Source: Corallium rubrum | Lineage: Eukaryota; Cnidaria; Anthozoa; Scleralcyonacea; Coralliidae | Direction of reading: 5' to 3' | Assembly: GCA_964035015.1 (NCBI GenBank) | Contig: OZ035997.1 | Location: 82,086,769 to 82,150,768 of the forward strand | Length of the DNA: 64,000 nucleotides | In this document: positions 53,501 to 64,000 of the stretch, in pieces | Layout of the letters: every line of letters begins with the position of its first letter | Position numbering within the stretch: position 1 is the first letter of the stretch | The notes under the pieces: model-generated | Told to the model about the DNA's origin: nothing | The model's input: the letters and a program-made list of their open reading frames with translations, nothing else | Database searches by the model: none | Program-made: the position numbers and the translations under genes

Positions 53501-56175
53501 GATAGGGTTAAGAGCTTTTTATAAAGTTTAAATATTTTCATATTCCATAAAAACGCGACGGCGATATAAGATCCTTGAAAACAAGTAAAAATCACAAAGA
53601 GGTATTCAAACGCCACGATATTGTCGAAACTCGCTCCAAAGAAGGCAAAAAGCCAGGGTGAACCGGTTAGTGTAGACAGCTTTAAGCATATTTTAACGTT
53701 TTGTATTCGGCTTGCTTTAAGTTGTGCTGTAGATTTCTTGTGCTTGTAGAGGAATACCGTTGTGCGAATAAACGCTGAGATGTTGAACAGAAGCGAGAAA
53801 CCAATTGGTAACAAAAACAAGTAAATCTTTGAATTCTTTGTCCCCAACCAACATACGGTGTCATAGTTAACGGAAAGTATACCCATCCTATCCAGAGCAA
53901 CACAGACAGCTACAAACACGGCAGGCGATGCCCAAACAATGACACAATATTTCACAAATGTTTTCCGCTATCCACTCCCGATCCCTTTGGCCAGAATAGA
54001 ATTCCGAGAGAAAACAACGCAGGAGTGATAAGAAATAACAGACATTGCAGCAAACGAGACGAGAATAAAGTAATGTTCCAATACGGCGACTGCCATACAC
54101 AGAGTTGTAGTTCTTTTCAGAGCTGATTGAATCAACCAGAGAGACTGAAACATCAACAAGGATAAACACAAATTCATGAGATTTCTTCCAGGAAGAGATT
54201 TGAGTTCGGGAAACAGTGTGTAAGTTATTAAAACAAGAAAAACTGAAACTATAGAAATGGTAAATCCAACTATTGTTAAGATCCATAAGGGATAGTCGTG
54301 GACACTGGAGAAAGGTCTAGGGTGGCTATAGTTCATCTCTTGCGGCTCACAAACAACAGCTGACAAATTTTGAAAACCGTTACTCGCAGCGTCGCTTGCG
54401 CCATCAGTAACGTAATACTTTCCAAAAGCGTACGTCTGGTTTGTCGCATAACGATAAAGGGCGAAGTCGGAGATAATGACGAATTCATGACTGGAAAGCC
54501 GTATGTAAACACCTGCAGTGCAATCGTCTGAAACAATGACAGGACACAAAACGATTCTGCTCTCTGATTCCTCTAGAATCGTAAAGTCCTTTAGCAGGAA
54601 AACCCTTCCCGTGTTCTTTTCAGCTATTGACCCGTTCACTTTGTTTATTTTGTATTTCTTTTCAGAAACAGTCATTTTCCCAAAGCAAGCAAGTTGTTTG
54701 ACTACGGTTTTAATCACCGATATTTCGGGACCGTACGAAACCCTCCCTATCAGTTTCGACTGTTGTTGAAACCTGTCGCCTACAGCATTGCTTCCGTTGA
54801 GTCGCTCCAAGATTTCCAGGGGGGTCATAGTAACTCGAAAGGTGACAACAAAATCTGATGTTTTAGAATGGGGAAAAACTTGAAAAGCAGATATTCGCTT
54901 TGGTTCGACTTTGAGATGTTGTTCGAACGCATTTTTAATAAGGTTTTTAATTTGTTCGAAGCCTCTAGCTGCATTCAGATCAAACGATTTAGGAACCAAC
55001 CACAAGGATATCAAATACTGGTCTGATAAAACATCATCATCGGAAATTGCATACGCCACACGACACGATTGTAGGTTTTCGTCGTACACCAATCCTGTTC
55101 GACAGTTACCGCTAACCTTTTGAATAACAGCCGGTTTTGAACCGATCATTTTCAAGCGAAACACCATCGAAAATGGGGGCCGACTATTTTCAGATGATGC
55201 AGGGAGTACAAGTGGAAACCACTGTCGGGTAGAATTGTCTCCCGAACTGTCTCCCTGACACAACGCGCATGCTTCGTTTTTAAAGTAACTTCCTTCAGAC
55301 GCAACAACTTCAACCGGGCCATACACACAACGATGGTACGCCTTGTGAGACACCTCGTCACATCCTCCACTCTGATTCGTAATCGCACAATATCGTCTTG
55401 GCTGATCTGGACTCGGTTGAACATGTGGCGCAAAATTATCAGTATTTTTCATCATAAATTCAAGTTTAGCGTCGAGGACATATTGAGCGGGAGGAGCGAT
55501 GGTAGAAGTAGCTAGTATGTCCCAACTGCTGTAATTGATCATTCCATGGCAAATAGCGCAGTGTTTGTTACGATACGTGAACCTGTTCTTTCCAACAACT
55601 GGAAGGTAATCGTCCACAGGGAGGGAAAAGTGGGTTGGAGCGTTTTGACATTTTAACTTGGTCTCATCAAACGGCCATTTCTTGGGGCACGTCTGGATCA
55701 TCCATACACCATTCACTGCCAGCTCACGAACATTATGTTTTGAACGCAACATTTTTCCCATTTGGACACATGCCCAAGGGAAGGTAAATATCGCTTTCAG
55801 GTTTATATCCTTTCGGGTTTGGTTTCCACAACGCTTGACGTAATCGGTACAGCAGTCATAGAACGTTTCGAAGCAGGCGTTGTCGTAGTAACAACTTAAT
55901 TCGTTTTTGAAAACAGTCTTCTCCTTGGTACAATCGCCAGGCGTATTTCGTCGTCGTCTGTTCTTAAAGATGGACTGTGTATTTCTTTTCGACACAACAC
56001 ATTGTTTAAATAGTCGATGTTTCCGTAAGGTCTCACTGATGTTTACCAAAGAATTACCACTCTCTTTTGGTGACCCAATTTTTGCTACGTTTCGCTTCGG
56101 TTGAGTGGAAAGCAAACGCTGTGAGATACCACGAATGAAGATTATGCCGACCAGAAACAGGCACTTTCCAAACAT
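53455..56175 (-). CDS. Class B (Methuselah/adhesion-like) GPCR with somatomedin-B-like motif and in-frame TAG
   Basis: The frame opens at 56310, but Met46 (56175) starts a clear signal peptide (MFGKCLFLVGIIFIRGIS) and is the better start. The ectodomain has a somatomedin-B-like CYYDNACFETFYDCCTDY and many paired Cys. No GPS motif is visible before TM1. TM1 is YPLWILTIVGFTISIVSVFL, TM2 region LMNLCLSLLMFQSLWLI, TM3 MAVAVLEHYFILVSFAAMSV. In the loop after TM3 (AKGIGSG) a TAG at 53968-53970 interrupts the frame. Reading continues in register (RKTFVKYCVIVWASPAVFVA, TM4) through TM5 (IYLFLLPIGFSLLFNISAFI), TM6 (GSPWLFAFFGA) and TM7 (CFQGSYIAVAFLWN). The tail runs into a poly-C repeat. The gene is intronless and nested in the 18-kb IFT81 intron on the same strand. 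Ligand unknown. It is either a very young pseudogene or uses readthrough or editing. Confidence 0.8.
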
Positions 56176-56600
56176 GTTGCCGCGGATTAAAAAACCTTTT
56201 AAAATATAAGAACCAGTCTGCTTATAACAGAAACAATAAACTTCTAGACTTGATCGTCCAACATAAGGAAGATTATATTCAGTTATGATCGCTAATGCAA
56301 AAATCTTCAAAGTTATAGGTTGGATTAATAATTACACGCATATTTCTCACCTGCCCGTGATTGACCAGTTTCCGTGTTTGCATGCACGGTCTTTTATATT
56401 TTATGTCTTATAACCGCATCAGATCATTATCAGCAAAAGATAACACTATGGCTGTGGGAGGAATAGATCAGATGAAAACACATAAAATGTATTTTGTCGG
56501 GACAGCGTTTTGGTTATACATATTTATAAAATAACATTTTGAAAACGCAAGCGATTGGTTAAAAGCCGTGTTTCTATAACTCTATGGAAAACATGGATAG
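56175..56600 (-). other. 5' flank of the GPCR gene
   Basis: AT-rich sequence upstream of the chosen start. No distinct TATA box or exon could be assigned. Confidence 0.3.
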
Positions 56601-56609
56601 ATTACGCCA

Positions 56610-56705
56610 TCCAATACGCCATCATTCTAATTAAAATTTGAACAGAAACACCATGATACGCCATCCACTACGCCATCAAACGCAATCCAATACGCCATCC
56701 GTGGT
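56610..56705. repeat. Dispersed ATACGCCATCC decamers
   Basis: TACGCCATC or close variants occur six times in about 95 bases with irregular spacing. Confidence 0.8.
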
Positions 56706-56778
56706 GGGTAATGAGAATTTACGCTTTTTATTTGGATTAATTTTAACGTTTAATCTATTTTGACGGGTTATTTTATAA

Positions 56779-56940
56779 AGGAAATAGAAAACATTTTCCC
56801 CGTGTTCCTATAGAGTTATAGAAACACTTGTGGAAGTTTGGAAAAATTGTGTCCAATGTAATTTCTCGTTCGCCCAAACCTCCACTCGTGTTTGTATAAC
56901 TCTATAGAAACACGGAAAATGTTTTCTATTTCTTAAATAA
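56779..56940. repeat. Inverted repeat of GAAATAGAAAACATTTTCC
   Basis: Arms carry GAAATAGAAAACATTTTCC, CGTGTT and CTATAGAGTTATA, and return as the complement at about 56888-56940. A related half lies at about 56565-56590. MITE-like. Confidence 0.7.
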
Positions 56941-57119
56941 GCCTCTAAACAGTTGGTAATATATGCATGTACTGTATATGGAAATTACATATGCCCAAAA
57001 AGATAACTGCTAAGTTACGAATCAAGAACATCCGAGAATAAGATAAGATCAAATGAAGCCAAGTTATAGCTGTTTTATTAAAATGTTTGTTTGCTCGGAT
57101 TATGATCGAGAATATATTT

Positions 57120-57155
57120 TATTAATTAAGAATGTTAGTCCCCGAGCCCGGGCGT

Positions 57156-57202
<47 letters not shown>

Positions 57203-57207
57203 TATAA

Positions 57208-57270
<63 letters not shown>

Positions 57271-58448
57271 TTAGTACGGTGTCACGCGGTAAGAATAATT
57301 GGACTCTGGTGACTAGCGTCGAAGAAAACTATAAACTCTCAAATACCACCCATATACCACAGTCAGGTCTGTGCTATAGTTATTAAATACAACCTGAATG
57401 TGTCTATACGTTTTGTATTTTCTCCCCCGCCTCGATTAGCTTGTCTATTTGCGGGTGGAAACTTTTTGTAAATACTTTTTTCTGTTGCTATTAAACATCT
57501 TAAACATCTTGAACATCTTAAAATAGTATTTTTATTTCGTTTATTTAAACGAAGCGAAATGGAGCACGAAGAAAAGAAGGATACAAACAACCCGTTTAAT
57601 ATATCTTGAAGAGAAACCAGAGAACTTGAAGAAACCAAACGCCGCATGGCCAATAAAAACTCGATCTGAATTGCAGTATTTGTGGTCACTCCGTGGTCAA
57701 ATCATTTTAAAGTTAACGGTAGGATTCTTGTTGTTTTCAAGTTTTCGCTTAACCTAAACAATATACAGCTTCACGTTTTCGTGCTTTCCCTTTGCTCGTC
57801 CAAACCATAAATCACCTTAACTAAAGCTAACTTAAAACACTACTTTAGACTTTATGTGGACGTGACGTTTTTCATTGGCATTGCATGCACCTTTAATCCT
57901 TAAATACTCATGGGTTTTGGCGATTTTTTTTGCTGTATTTCCAAATTTTCGACTGAAACGTTGTGAAACGCTTTATCTTGGACTCTATTATAAATGTAAT
58001 TTTTGAGCTGTTGATTTTTAATTCTGCCTTTGCAAAACATGTATGCAAAGGGGGAAGCCATTTAAAGCTTGTTAAAAATAACCCCTTTTGAAACCTCCTA
58101 AAAACATATTTTGTACAACCAGAATTTAACAATGAAATCTAAGTTTTGCTTTGATCGGTTAAATCAGTTTAGTCATTTTATCCATAAATTATAGAATTAT
58201 CTTGAGGATTATCATTTGTTTTTATATCTGTTTGTTTTTATATTGGCTGTATATCAGGTGTGCTTATTTTAATCAGGGTGGGTGTTCCCACAACACCAAA
58301 CATGAAGGATTTCAAGTATTTTTGTTTGATCCCCGAGCCGGGAGTAGGGCCGAAGGCCCGGAGCCTGGTGAGGGTGCTAATTTCGACACGCGTGGAGTCC
58401 ATTTTACACGCGTGTAGAAAAGCAAGGGAGACGAAATCTGGGAAATAG

Positions 58449-58450
<2 letters not shown>
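57120..58450 (+). repeat. Interspersed repeat family, copy B
   Basis: Begins CCCCGAGCCCGGGCGTAGGG, then (AT)n (57163-57266), GGTGTCACGCGGTAAGAATA and CACGTTTTCGTGCTTTCCC. It continues to the unit junction near 58320. Homologous to 29450-30560 (inverted) and 58450-59525. Confidence 0.75.
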
Positions 58451-58480
<30 letters not shown>

Positions 58481-58551
58481 GTCACCAGTGTCCAATGTAT
58501 ATATATATAGTCACCAGTGTCCAACTATTCTTACCGCGTGACACCGTACCA

Positions 58552-58619
<68 letters not shown>

Positions 58620-59525
58620 TGGTACGGTGTCACGCGGTAGGAATAGTTGGACACTGGTGACTAGCGACGAAGAAAACTATTAAATCTGTCAGTGTTTTGC
58701 TTTCGTTCAAATGGAGCCTGTTCTACTTAAATAATAAAAGAGAACAACGAAGAAAAGGATACAAACAGCCGGTTTAATATATCTTGAAGCGAAACCAGAG
58801 AACCTGAAGAAACCAAACGCCGTATAGTAAACAAAACTCGACCTGAATTGCAGCGGTTGTACAAAACGGTAGGATTATTGTTCTCTTAATAACCTAAACA
58901 ATATACAGCTTCACGTTTTCGTGCTTTCCCTTTGCTCGTGCAAACCATAAGCCAGCTTAACTAAAGCTAACTTAAAACACTTCCTTTATAAGCTTATGTC
59001 GATGTTATTCACTCACTGACTTTGCATGGGCTTTGGCGATTTTTTTTGCTGTATTTCCAAATTTTGGACTGAAACGTGGCCTGTTTAATACTTCTTTCTG
59101 GGATCCGATTCTACTGAACAATTGTTTTTATCTCAGACTCTATAATAAATGTAACTTTTAATTCTGCCTTTGCAAAACATGTATACATAGCCACATAGGG
59201 AAGCCATAAGCCATTTAAGTGCCTGCTAAAAATAATCCCTTTTGAACCCTTCTATAAAAACAATATATTTTTTACTACCAGATCTATGTTTTGCTTTGAT
59301 ATGTTCAACTTTCATTAAATCAGTTAGTCATCCTATCCATAAATTCTATAATTATCTCAAGGATTATCATTTGTTTTAAAATCTGTTTGTTTTTATATTA
59401 TTGCATGGTTGTATATCAGGAGTGCTTATTTTAAATCAGGGTGGGTGGGTGCATGGGGGTGTTTCAAAAAACCATTTAATAAAAGCGGGCGAGGGGTTGT
59501 TGCATTCATGTAGTTCTAGTTATAT
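58450..59525 (+). repeat. Interspersed repeat family, copy C, with (AT)n-centred palindrome
   Basis: The segments 58505-58552 and 58617-58664 are inverted copies (AGTCACCAGTGTCCAACTAT, GTGACACCGTACCAAACAT) around (AT)n. The rest follows copy B: AAACAATATACAGCTTCACG, then CTGCCTTTGCAAAACATGTA. Confidence 0.75.
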
Positions 59526-59539
59526 CTAAGAAGATATAT

Positions 59540-59725
59540 AACCTTCTCCCTAAGTCATTATGCACGTGTACGTCACAACATTTGACATTTACATATCAAA
59601 CTCAAATATCTCAAAAACAAAAAAAGAAAACAAAAACCTGTAAAACATACGTTACGTTGTCATTTCAAGCGGGTTTTTTTTCAAATAAAGCAAGCTTAAT
59701 TTTCGTGTCATGTGCACTTTAAAAG
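59540..59725 (+). repeat. Fragment of the AGTGCCTATGAAACG family
   Basis: Shares the TTATGCACGTGTACGTCA-type interior and an end CTTAATTTTCGTGTCATGTG with 40384-41115. Confidence 0.5.
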
Positions 59726-59760
59726 TCCTTGAACGTAACTTAAAAAGTTATACTGTTCAT

Positions 59761-59808
59761 GACCCAACGTTTCGACATTCCGATCTAGTGTCTTCATCAG
59801 GGGTGATC
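59761..59808 (-). ncRNA. Hammerhead-like motif of another PLE family
   Basis: On the minus strand ACCC, CTGATGA, one extra A, GACA...TGTC stem, GAAA, CGTT, then GGGT, which pairs with ACCC. It has the same plan as at 14182 but a different sequence, indicating a second PLE lineage. No coding remnant lies beside it. Confidence 0.5.
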
Positions 59809-59819
59809 AAGAAAAGTCC

Positions 59820-60380
59820 CAATTAATTAATAGCTCGTTTTCACTCACGTGATCGGTGGCCCAATTGGGGCGGTGAAACAATACGAAACATTTGAATAAG
59901 AATAGACCAAATATAAAAAAATTCTGTAATGCCAAAAAAATGTTATTGAAGAAAACGTTATTTTTTGCTTTAGAAAAATATTGGCATTACAGATTTCTTT
60001 TAAAATCTTTCAATTGATTGTTTATACTTGAAGGAAAAGCCTGCAAGAAAAATCTAGATCCCAAGGATAGTGCAAAGTTTCTAGTCAAAGATAATAACAA
60101 TTTTTGCCACGTGTACAGACAGAACTGCCAGCCCCGCAACCTGCCAGCCCATTTTCTTGAGCAAAGCCCAAGTTAATTTAATACAAGCCAAAACGCAGAC
60201 AAACAACCCAAAATAGAATCTCGAAGGATTCTTAAAGAGTCCTTTTCTCTTCAAGAACGCAAAAAAAATTTATAAACTCCGACAAAGATGAATACTGACG
60301 TCTTTTGTGCCCTTCACTATTGTTTTCCGGTCTGTTTAATATCATCAAGGTATTTTTATACATCTCGAAATTTTGGTATA
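59820..60380. other. Non-coding stretch, nothing recognised
   Basis: AT-rich intronic DNA without supported features. Confidence 0.35.
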
Positions 60381-60745
60381 TATCACAGCAAAAAATCACT
60401 TTCTTGTTTTAAGGGAAAAAAAATTGTTTTAAGAATTTTTTTTCTTAAAATAAGACATTTCTTATTTGGGAGAATAGGAAGAACTTTTTTCTTACTAAGA
60501 AAATCTAAGAAAATTATTTTTTAAAATAAGAAAATAATTTTCTTGTTTTAAGAAAAAGAAATCTTAATCCAAAAAAACCCAACTTATTTCAAGATATTTT
60601 TTTCGTGAAATGAGAAATTTCTTATTTGGGAGAATAGCAAGAAATTTTTTTCTTAGAAAGAAAATCCATGAAAAATATTTCTTAAAACAAGAATAAAATT
60701 AAGGTTTTTCTCTTGCCAAGAAAATATTTCTTAAAACGAGATTAA
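60381..60745. repeat. AAGAAAATTTTCTT-rich array with imperfect 145-bp duplication
   Basis: TTCTTATTTGGGAGAATAG occurs at about 60461 and 60621, embedded in alternating TTCTT and AAGAA blocks that can fold back on each other. Confidence 0.7.
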
Positions 60746-60915
60746 AATTATGTTATTTTAACCTCATGCACTGCATACCATATTTCTCTCCTTGACGAAT
60801 ACATTTACAAGGGTTAGCATATTACCATATGTTCGTATCAGCACAAGAGTAATACTAAACTTTAGATAAGACTCAATTCTTTATTGGAAACATGTTTCGA
60901 CGTATGTAAATAAAT

Positions 60916-61131
60916 CTATAGTATATCATGCACCTGTGTACTGAATATGACATAAGTACGACACTTACATACACGTGTTTCAGAGCACAAGGGAATCCCA
61001 CCTCTCACTGGAAAGAAACGTACTGTCTCATTTGACGATTTTAAAATAATTTCTTCTTGTTCTTTTGAGTCTGAACTTCTTCTACGCGAAAGTTTACTTA
61101 TTCGCAATCTTAAACCTTCTCTAAACGCCAA
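60916..61131 (-). other. ORF remnant, probably element-derived
   Basis: Minus-strand reading AFREGLRLRISKLSRRRSSD is basic and continues to a stop. The flank GACTCAATTCTTTATTGGAA (60869) resembles retroelement tails. No domain recognised. Confidence 0.25.
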
Positions 61132-61139
61132 TATTGGTT

Positions 61140-61659
61140 CTGTGCCACTCTTCCTTTTATAATTTATTAATTTTACTATACTTGCAACTTTTATTTATGG
61201 TGACTCTCTCAGATTGGTTAATGCATCCATAATGATAACTTTGTAATTATATATTTAGTCTTAATGCACTCATGTAAATTATTCTCTGAAGATGTTGTGA
61301 TAATAACAACGAACTTTATTAAATATTATAATTTTACTCTCGTGTCCGACTCAATGGCTTTTATGAAAATAATATGCTGGGATTCGATATTCACAATTAG
61401 ATTACGCTTCCCGCCTGGTAAATCAATAGCTGATGCACTGTATTACATTAAAATTGCACTCCTCTCGACCAATCAGGATGCAGTAATTTTGTCATGTATA
61501 TTATTATCAAAATAATACATCGAAAATTTTCAAAACTCTGCACGTATACACAGTCAACTAAACTGAAGAGGTTAGTTTAAGTTATACAGTTGCCAATGAG
61601 CAACAAATTAGTTCCCAAACCTTTTAATCTATAAAATAGTATTATTATATACGGGTTAC
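61140..61659. other. IFT81 intron, nothing recognised
   Basis: No supported feature. Confidence 0.35.
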
Positions 61660-61722
61660 CTCTTGTCTCTTTTTCTTGTACACGGTGCTTTTACTTCGCA
61701 ATTTATTCACGTATCGTTTGAA
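61660..61722 (-). CDS. IFT81: IFT81 exon
   Basis: 21 codons, FKRYVNKLRSKSTVYKKKRQ then E, almost identical to the vertebrate FKRYVNKLR.KSTV.KKK segment. Acceptor CTATTTGCAG, donor GTAACC. The most upstream IFT81 exon in the window. Confidence 0.95.
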
Positions 61723-62117
61723 CTGCAAATAGAGATTAAACACAAGTTAGATTTTTCCACACACTCATGCACTATAAAGCACAATAACGAGCAGGCGATC
61801 AAGAAATGCGTAATCTCGTAGCCACAGTCTGCGATACTTTTGGTCATTACGAAGGAATGGAGGCGCTGGGGAACTCGGTGAAAAAAACTCCCAAAATTCG
61901 GGTTTTGTTCCCAGTCTTCTGGTTCCCAGTTCCCTATAATTTGTTATTGTCATCGCCGATCTTTAGCTTGTTCGAAGACCAGGGAAAATATTTATTTACC
62001 GATAACGAATGGCCCAGTATGTTTTACAAAGCTCTTGGCAAAGCGTTGCGATGCAAATGGTCTTTCTTAGCTTTTTTCTGAATCGTCAACCGGACGGATT
62101 TGACGAGAGTGTTTTAT

Positions 62118-62166
62118 ATGTCCGCGTCGCCGTCGGCACTCGGCAATGATCGGCTCAGCCGCTCAG
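62118..62166 (+). CDS. Tentative first exon of a small two-exon ORF
   Basis: ATG at 62118 encodes MSASPSALGNDRLSRS and leaves one base at a good donor (CAG|GTAAGG). Joined to 62236 the frame stays open. The product is unknown, and the ORF lies antisense within the IFT81 gene. Confidence 0.25.
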
Positions 62167-62235
62167 GTAAGGAATTGTACTTGTCAGGATTTTTTGGCTA
62201 AACTACATCGACCATTCTCTAATATAATTTTAAAG

Positions 62236-62321
62236 TTCTGAGACGAAACTGCGAAGAATTACGAGACGAGTCAGACGACGGATGTTTGTTTGGCGACGAA
62301 GCGAAAATAATAATAGTTTAA
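62236..62321 (+). CDS. Tentative second exon of a small two-exon ORF
   Basis: Follows AATTTTAAAG. Its first two bases complete the split codon. It encodes LRRNCEELRDESDDGCLFGD and AKIIIV to TAA at 62319-62321, giving a 44-residue acidic protein with a 69-base intron. Acidic N-termini like this occur in some transposases, so it may be an element remnant. Confidence 0.25.
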
Positions 62322-62370
62322 TTGTAAATTGTCGGGATTTTTTGCTGCTTTGAATTATTTCATGTGCTCA

Positions 62371-62524
62371 ATGGGCTTGTCTCACCCCCCACGTGACACT
62401 GACCTCTGCCTTATTGTGATTGGTCAATTAGCGCTTGAGGGCAAAATAGTTTGCCATCAAACGCTATAACTGACCAATCGCAGTAAGGAAGAGGTCAGGG
62501 CCACGTGGGGGTGAGACAAGCCAT
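62371..62524. mobile_element. Hairpin MITE, about 154 bp
   Basis: GGCTTGTCTCACCCCCCACG and TTGTGATTGGTCA arms return as complements (TGACCAATCGCAGTAAGG, GTGGGGGTGAGACAAGCC) around a loop of about 40 bases. Confidence 0.78.
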
Positions 62525-62819
62525 TATTTTGGGTCTGTCGTGTATAATTCTGTGTTACAGAACGTCGAGAAATCGATTAAAAAAGTTAGCAACGTGCACA
62601 TGCATCATTTGAAATTTTACTGTTTTTAATTTACTGATTAAACAAGTTTCATCGGTGTTCCCCAGAGCCTCCGTTCCTTGGTAATGACGAAAAGGATCGC
62701 AGGCTCGGGGTACGTATAATGATCTGTTGGAAAATCACGTCTATTCTTGGCATATTTCAAGTAAATCACTTGAAACTTTTCATGTATAGTGTCCTGCGAT
62801 ACACAGAAGCACATGCACA

Positions 62820-62934
62820 GTTAAAGTGATTTCGTTAAATAATCTCAAATTGATATTCAAGTTTTCCCAACAAGACATTATGCAGTGTGACGTCTAAGTG
62901 ATGTTATGTACATATAAAACAAATCTCAATATCT
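62820..62934 (+). repeat. Distant copy of the TTATGCACGTGTGACGTC family
   Basis: Shares ACAAGACATTATGCAGTGTG and the CATATAAAACAAATCTCAA-type segment with 40384-41115 and 33885-34260. Confidence 0.4.
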
Positions 62935-62935
62935 C

Positions 62936-63022
<87 letters not shown>
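62935..63022. repeat. (AAT)n microsatellite
   Basis: About 29 AAT units. Confidence 0.97.
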
Positions 63023-63023
<1 letters not shown>

Positions 63024-63132
63024 TAAACTTTATTTATTGGTCATTAAACGTAGAAATTACAATGATAAACCTCGCTTTTACAGGTAGTTTGCCACTGACT
63101 ATTTGAACTGATGCTACATGAGAATAAAAATC

Positions 63133-63375
63133 TTAGAATGTCATTAGTTTCGGGTTATTCCATTCTTTGTTACGTCGACAAAATACATAATACGAGGTTC
63201 TTATTGATATGTTAATGATTTTCTTTACGATATACTTTCTACAGGGAGTGTCGAATTTAAAGTCTTTTAGCATTTCAATGAAATCCATTGATGACTGTCC
63301 GAAAATTCCAAGTGCACTCAGAGATAGATTTATTAACTTAACCTTTTCATAGTTTCTTTGTTTTTCGTTAACTAA
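63133..63375 (-). pseudogene. LINE-associated C-terminal fragment
   Basis: Minus-strand KVKLINLSLSALGIFGQSSM, then YIVKKIINISIRTSYYVFCR and RNKEWNNP, resembles a conserved segment at the 3' end of some cnidarian LINE-like ORFs. It is preceded by (AAT)n rather than the rest of the ORF. Confidence 0.5.
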
Positions 63376-63469
<94 letters not shown>

Positions 63470-63470
63470 T
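63376..63470. repeat. (AAT)n microsatellite
   Basis: About 31 AAT units. They give a poly-isoleucine reading on the minus strand. Confidence 0.97.
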
Positions 63471-63600
63471 TATACACTATGAGTATCTATATAAAAAGGT
63501 AAAAAAACACAACAAAAAACAACAAACAAAAAATACACGCTATAAACTACAAATATGATCACTACTACCAGATTCTAAAAGATAATTAAAAAGTGTTTGT

Positions 63601-64000
63601 TTAAAAACTAATCTCTATCGAAGTAATTTCTCTCATATACTTCGGCAGTGAGTTCCAGTCTTTTGCTCCTGCGTACTTAAACATTGACTGTCCAATTTTA
63701 GTTCTTACCATTGGTAAATCTAAAAGAGTTTCGTCCCTAAGTTGCCTTTCTAGCAAGGTATTTCGAAATTTAAAAATTCCCTTCAACTGATCTGGACATT
63801 CCAGATTGTTTATAATTTTGAAAATTATTACAAAGTCTTAAAAAACGTCGTTATTGTACAGAGATAAAAGTTTAAGTTCTTTTCGCATTTCCTGGGTATA
63901 CATTTACGTCTTCCCTGCGGGTCCAAGTACGGATCCTTGTGGAACACCGTTAGTTAACGTTTGTATATCTGACTGTTCACTGTTACAAACCACGTATTGT
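63601..64000 (-). pseudogene. LINE reverse transcriptase, internally deleted, runs off the window
   Basis: On the minus strand the RT motif GVPQGSVLGP lies at about 63930-63960. It is followed almost at once by a stop and then by the post-RT region KIINNLECPDQLKGIFKFRN, then LPMVRTKIGQSMFKYAGAKD and WNSLPKYMREI. The YxDD segment between these blocks is missing, so the copy is deleted and frameshifted. Confidence 0.75.

Noticed and set aside
57132..58683. Tyr/Ile repeat ORFs
   Set aside because: Translation of (AT)n.

Overview
This window looks like invertebrate animal DNA, most probably cnidarian (inferred, not proven). The reasons are AT-rich sequence with long introns, GT-AG spliced exons of an intraflagellar transport gene, a TIR-domain gene, a somatomedin-B-like class B GPCR, and a heavy mixed load of BEL/Pao, Penelope-like, LINE, hAT, Crypton and CACTA-type elements. 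There is no bacterial-style gene organisation.

Region by region: (1) 1-13.0 kb holds a plus-strand TIR-domain gene. Two exons (3707-3894, 12462-12701) encode the two halves of the TIR domain, and a phase-compatible upstream exon candidate lies at 1819-1875. The 8.6-kb intron between the TIR halves contains a BEL/Pao LTR retrotransposon (4050-10120, apparently identical 264-bp LTRs, 5-bp target duplication) and a (TTTGC)n array split by a hAT-like element that itself carries another insertion. (2) 13-23 kb is repeat territory: a TTAA-flanked DNA element, two Penelope-like (PLE) loci built as inverted partial copies, hammerhead-ribozyme-like PLE termini, and an ORF with a 2A peptide (DVEENPGP) joining a membrane-spanning leader to a cysteine-protease-like domain. 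(3) 23.6-28.6 kb is a transposon in a transposon: a broken hAT transposase element with 8-bp duplications inside an older element with 9-bp duplications. (4) 28.6-32.7 kb has miniature elements and a LINE tail.

(5) 32.7-61.7 kb is the 3' part of the IFT81 gene on the minus strand: ten exons encoding about the last 280 residues in perfect splice phase. Its largest visible intron (43668-61659, 18 kb) contains a CACTA-ended 5.9-kb element filled with micro- and minisatellites, a frameshifted Crypton-like tyrosine recombinase, and a same-strand intronless GPCR gene with one in-frame TAG in its 7TM region. (6) 56-64 kb has three copies of one AT-microsatellite repeat family (one of them at 29-30 kb), hairpin elements, a tentative small two-exon ORF and LINE fragments.

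The host genes (TIR gene, IFT81, GPCR) show no common pathway. What unites the window is layered insertion into introns. All homology calls come from reading translated motifs by eye, and no database search was run.
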